From: Bacillota bacterium
GTDB lineage: Bacteria > Bacillota > Clostridia > Christensenellales > Pumilibacteraceae
Direction: 5' to 3'
Assembly: GCA_009780875.1 (NCBI GenBank)
Contig: WQZE01000044.1
Location: forward strand, 1 to 7,464
DNA length: 7,464 nucleotides
Part shown: positions 5,039 through 7,464 of the stretch, in pieces
Position numbering within the stretch: the first letter of the stretch is position 1
Layout of the letters: each line of letters opens with the position of its first letter
The notes under the pieces: model-generated
The model's database searches: none
What the model was told of the DNA's origin: nothing
What the model saw: the letters and a program-made list of their open reading frames with translations, nothing else
Program-made: the position numbers and the translations under genes

Positions 5039-5351
5039 GCCCAAGCGTTTATGACGGTTTCTTTATCTGGGTTGTACGCTTGCCAATAGCAAAGACAAAT
5101 ACGCTAGATTGTGGGTTTGTGCATTGTGGTGTTGCTTTCTTGGGTTTGTTTGTACACGGTTACAAAAGACAAATATCCTTGTTGTGTTGTATAGCGTTGC
5201 GTGCTTTGTGGTCACTCAGCGTTGTTGCGCCTTGCACGGTTGCGACGACTTTTGCAATTTTGTTGGTAGATTTTTGCACGCCCTTTTTGGCGGCTCTTGC
5301 CTATACCCCTATTTGAGAGCACTTCTTTTGCAAATTGGCACCTTGCAAAGC

Positions 5352-5669
5352 CTAGTGCAACCAAAGAGAAACGAGCAACATTGCAAACAAAAGTCCCACT
5401 AGGACACAACCAAAAAAAGGCAAATACGCCTTGAAAGCCGCTCGTATCAAGGCTCTCCGTTCTACTCTCTCCAATTTTGCTTGTGCCTTTTTGTGGGCTT
5501 TTTGTTGTGCCCAATCGTCCGCTGTTTGCGTTTCTTGTACTGCCTTTATGTTTGGTTTATCGCCACCCATACCAAAACGCCCGCCCCCATTGAGAGCGGA
5601 CATATCAAACACGGTCCTGCCATCATCTACAAATTTTGGCTTTGGTTTTTTTTGCTTTTTGGTTTTCAT
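5352..5669 (-). CDS. DDGRT-motif single-pass membrane protein, 105 aa
   Basis: A small protein of unknown function. The order is: a lysine-rich N-terminus (KTKKQKKPKPK), the segment FVDDGRTVFDMSALNG (13-28), a glycine-rich linker (GGGRFGMGG), a polar helical region with heptad-like charged residues (about 50-80, DDWAQQKAHKKAQAKLERVE), and one hydrophobic helix at about 82-103 ending two residues from the C-terminus. A D-D-G-R-T plus D-M signature near the N-terminus occurs in many short uncharacterised Bacillota proteins (recalled, not searched). The single C-terminal helix suggests a tail-anchored protein with the bulk in the cytoplasm. The start ATG overlaps the TGA of the 44-codon ORF (ATGA) and has no ribosome binding site of its own, which indicates translational coupling. 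An A8 run near codons 6-8 could slip. No terminator is evident after the stop. Confidence 0.8.
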   Translation of the reverse strand: MKTKKQKKPKPKFVDDGRTVFDMSALNGGGRFGMGGDKPNIKAVQETQTADDWAQQKAHKKAQAKLERVERRALIRAAFKAYLPFFGCVLVGLLFAMLLVSLWLH

Positions 5670-5800
5670 ATTTGTTTGCTAGTGCTAAGCACGCTGACAC
5701 GGCTCCAAGCATTTTGTGCTTCTACCACTTCAACTGCGTACCAATGGAGGCGTCCTTTGATACCAAGAAACTCCATCCATTGACCTTTTGCCATCAGCAT
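5666..5800 (-). CDS. Small 44-aa protein coupled to the DDGRT gene
   Basis: An uncharacterised short gene between oppF and the 105-residue gene. From ATG 5800 it encodes 44 residues with protein-like composition: MLMAKGQWMEFLGIKG, then RLHWYAVEVVEAQNAWSRVS and a short polar end. Its TGA overlaps the ATG of the next gene (ATGA), the usual form of coupled genes. GGGG lies 4 nt before ATG 5800; an alternative ATG at 5794 would give 42 residues with a 10-nt gap. It begins about 40 bp after the oppF stop with no terminator between them, so it may belong to the opp transcript. I see no transmembrane helix and no known motif. Confidence 0.55.
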   Translation of the reverse strand: MLMAKGQWMEFLGIKGRLHWYAVEVVEAQNAWSRVSVLSTSKQI

Positions 5801-5841
5801 CACGCCCCAACAATGCTTGCCTTATGTCACAATCATATAGA

Positions 5842-6828
5842 CTACTTGCCTTTTGCCAATTCCTCAGCAAAGTGGCACGCCACAAAGTGTCCTGGTTCAA
5901 TTTCTCTCAACGCTGGGCGACTGTCAATACAGATGCCTTTTGCGTGTGGGCAACGAGTGCAAAACTTGCAGCCTTTGGGAGGGTTGACCGGAGAGGGAAT
6001 ATCCCCCACAGGAATAATTCTCTCTTTGGTTTTTCTTGGGTCAGCAACGGGTACGGCCGACAACAAGATTTGTGTGTAGGGGTGCGTCGTGTTTTCAAAA
6101 ATACGGTCCCTAGTGCCTAGTTCCATCACACTCCCAAGATACATCACGCAAATGCGGTCGCTGATATGCGAGATGACCGACAAGTCGTGTGAAATAAAAA
6201 CATAACTGAGTCCAAACTCTTTTTTGAGGTCTTGCAACAAATTGATAATTTGTGCTTGGATGGACACATCCAAGGCACTCACGGGCTCATCGCAAACCAC
6301 CAATTTGGGATTGACAGCCAAAGTGCGGGCAATGCAAATCCTTTGTCTTTGCCCACCGCTAAACTCGTGCGGATAACGGTTGTAATAATGTGCCTGCAAA
6401 CCACACTTGGCCATTGTGGCAAGAACATGCTCTTTGACTTTTTCTTTGGGCACAATATTGTGTACTTTGACCGCCTCTGCAATAATGTTGCCCACACTCA
6501 TCCTTGGTGGCAAACTGCTGTACGGGTCTTGAAAAATAATTTGCAACTGTGTGCGAATCTTTCGCATTTCGCTGCGTGACAAATGGGTGATATCTTGACC
6601 ATCAAAAATAATTTGCCCTGCATCAATGTCGTGCACACGCAAAATACTGCGACCCATCGTTGTTTTGCCACAACCAGACTCACCCACGATTCCCAGGGTC
6701 TCCCCCTCGCTGAGTTCAAAACTGACATCATCCACGGCTTTGAGTCTGACAAGTGGTTTGCCAAAAAGGCTTGTTTTGACGGTGAAATACTTTTTGAGAT
6801 TGCTGACTTTCAAAATTGTCTTAGTCAT
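5842..6828 (-). CDS. oppF: Oligopeptide/dipeptide ABC transporter ATP-binding protein OppF/DppF
   Basis: One of the two ATPase subunits that power peptide import through the Opp/Dpp inner-membrane permease; it acts on the cytoplasmic face. All ABC ATPase motifs are present: Walker A GESGCGKTT (49-57), Q-loop Q100 in IIFQDPYSSL, signature FSGGQ (156-160), Walker B LVVCDEP (176-182), D-loop SALD (184-187) and switch histidine 214 in FISHDLSV. The C-terminal peptide-transporter extension follows, with HPYT, SPVNPPKGC and the cysteines C287, C290, C293 and C300 in the CxxCxxC...C pattern typical of OppD/OppF. The 328-residue length is normal. I chose ATG 6828 because AAAGGTGG is 5 nt upstream; a GTG at 6837 would overlap that site. 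The gene overlaps the oppD stop by 8 bp, so the two are coupled. Substrate class is inferred from family; Opp and Dpp cannot be separated from this sequence. Confidence 0.95.
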   Translation of the reverse strand: MTKTILKVSNLKKYFTVKTSLFGKPLVRLKAVDDVSFELSEGETLGIVGESGCGKTTMGRSILRVHDIDAGQIIFDGQDITHLSRSEMRKIRTQLQIIFQDPYSSLPPRMSVGNIIAEAVKVHNIVPKEKVKEHVLATMAKCGLQAHYYNRYPHEFSGGQRQRICIARTLAVNPKLVVCDEPVSALDVSIQAQIINLLQDLKKEFGLSYVFISHDLSVISHISDRICVMYLGSVMELGTRDRIFENTTHPYTQILLSAVPVADPRKTKERIIPVGDIPSPVNPPKGCKFCTRCPHAKGICIDSRPALREIEPGHFVACHFAEELAKGK

Positions 6829-7464
6829 TTGCACCACCTTTCTTTTTTGCTTTTGCTTTGCCTACTGTCACTTTTTTGACGGTATCTTTGCTTGTGGGGA
6901 GCACTGCATTGGGTTCACAAACAACCTCATTGGTTGTTCCCGTCATCTCGCTCTCACTCGCCCTATTTTCTTGCTTTGTTGCGTCCGCAGTACTCCCTGC
7001 ATCCGTCATCTTTGGAGTGTTGCTAGGGCTGTGTTCTGATTGTGTCCCGTTTTTTTTGTTTTTCTTTGCAATTTCCAAGGCTCTATGACAAACAGCATAA
7101 TGTGTCTCACTCAATCGCACACTGGGTGGATAAGGTCCTTTGCACTGCTCACACGCATAACTACACCTATCCAAAAAGTGGCAATGCGGCGGCATATTGA
7201 TTGGATTGGGCACATTGCCAGGAATACTGTGCAGTTTTTCTATTTTCTGTCCCAAGGTTGGCTTGGATTCCTGCAAGCCCCTTGTGTAAGGGTGTACGGG
7301 GTTATAAAAAATTTCGTCAACGGTGCCCGCTTCCACCACACGACCCGCATACATCACCACTACAAAATCAGCCATCTCAGCAATCACGCCCAAGTCGTGC
7401 GTAATCAGCATAATACTGCTAGACATTTCCACTTTGATTTTTCGCAACAAGTCCAAAATTTGTG
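6821..7464 (-). CDS. oppD: Oligopeptide/dipeptide ABC transporter ATP-binding protein OppD/DppD, 3' part
   Basis: The frame enters from the right edge; 213 residues plus a stop are present, and the Walker A and signature motifs lie outside the window. It begins QILDLLRKIK and shows the switch region MLITHDLGVIAEMADFVVVM, then YAGRVVEAGTVDEIF, HPYTRGL, the SIPGNVPNP loop and the cysteine-rich end (CHFLDRCSYACEQC...VCHRA) common to OppD/DppD. It pairs with OppF, downstream and overlapping by 8 bp, to form the transporter's ATPase heterodimer. Unusually, about 80 residues rich in T, S, E, N and K follow the normal end (6824-7060), closing with a basic AKAKKKGG stretch. The tail looks disordered and begins at an A8 run (7050-7057). 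The oppF ribosome binding site lies inside the tail's coding sequence. Confidence 0.94.
   Translation of the reverse strand, partial: QILDLLRKIKVEMSSSIMLITHDLGVIAEMADFVVVMYAGRVVEAGTVDEIFYNPVHPYTRGLQESKPTLGQKIEKLHSIPGNVPNPINMPPHCHFLDRCSYACEQCKGPYPPSVRLSETHYAVCHRALEIAKKNKKNGTQSEHSPSNTPKMTDAGSTADATKQENRASESEMTGTTNEVVCEPNAVLPTSKDTVKKVTVGKAKAKKKGGAND

Larger units (their letters stand above)
4900..5351. other. Intergenic region without a convincing gene
   Basis: This stretch of about 450 bp separates the methyltransferase start from the 105-residue membrane protein gene. It contains the (GGTTGTT)4 repeat and a perfect 8-bp hairpin, described separately. The longest plus-strand frame (4975-5316) has no ribosome binding site and begins in the heptamer repeat, so I do not call it. 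On the minus strand a 39-codon frame from GTG 5279 to TAA 5160 (containing NKIAKVVATVQGATTLSDHK) has protein-like composition but a poor start signal; it could be a fragment. No strong promoter for the methyltransferase gene is visible. Confidence 0.6.

Noticed and set aside
4975..5316. Plus-strand frame of 113 codons
   Set aside because: It starts in the heptamer repeat, has no ribosome binding site and has an unusual W/C/V-rich composition; likely chance.
5212..5514. Minus-strand frame of 100 codons
   Set aside because: It overlaps the better supported 105-residue gene in another frame and has biased, shadow-like composition.
1..7464. CRISPR array, tRNA or rRNA genes, transposase
   Set aside because: I saw no regularly spaced repeats, no T-loop-like tRNA core, no rRNA signature and no transposase motifs.

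Overview
The window comes from a bacterium, most likely a low-to-mid GC member of the Bacillota (Clostridia-like). The clues are a single-chain alpha2-type glycyl-tRNA synthetase, an Opp/Dpp peptide-transporter ATPase pair, a small DDGRT-motif membrane protein and AGGAGG-type ribosome binding sites. This placement is inferred from gene content only.

Layout, left to right. 1-1047 (+): the 3' end of glycyl-tRNA synthetase, followed at 1077-1221 by a decayed second copy of that gene's last 145 bp. 1222-1868: mostly gene-free. It holds a near-consensus plus-strand promoter (1439-1467), several hairpins and a strong two-way terminator (1782-1810), so it could specify a noncoding RNA of about 340 nt. 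A weak 106-codon frame runs on the opposite strand. 1869-2823 (-): a compact operon with a very good promoter (2795-2823) that encodes two three-helix membrane proteins with a 54-codon hydrophobic ORF between them. 2831-3786: a class II Fic protein gene (-) bracketed by two same-orientation 74-bp palindromic elements. The elements have equal length, conserved outer arms, and an inner 8-bp stem that differs in sequence but keeps its pairing. 3875-4899 (-): an Eco57I-type DNA methyltransferase/restriction protein gene interrupted by a G9 tract. One extra G (G10) restores one continuous reading frame, so this looks like a phase-variable gene caught in the OFF state. 4900-5351: no convincing gene, but a (GGTTGTT)4 repeat and a perfect hairpin. 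5352-7464 (-): the end of a peptide-transporter operon (oppD partial, oppF), then a 44-codon gene overlapping by ATGA a 105-codon gene for a single-pass membrane protein with the DDGRT motif.

How the parts relate. glyQS (+) converges on a long series of minus-strand units. The opp genes and glyQS look like housekeeping genes. The part between them (about 1870-4900) looks accessory: a switchable modification enzyme, a Fic AMP-transferase, small membrane proteins and repeated palindromic elements. A defence or surface-interaction role for this part is possible, but it is inferred only from neighbourhood. The most notable observations are the poly-G switch, the covarying 74-bp element pair around fic, the promoter-plus-terminator unit with no ORF, and the duplicated glyQS 3' end.
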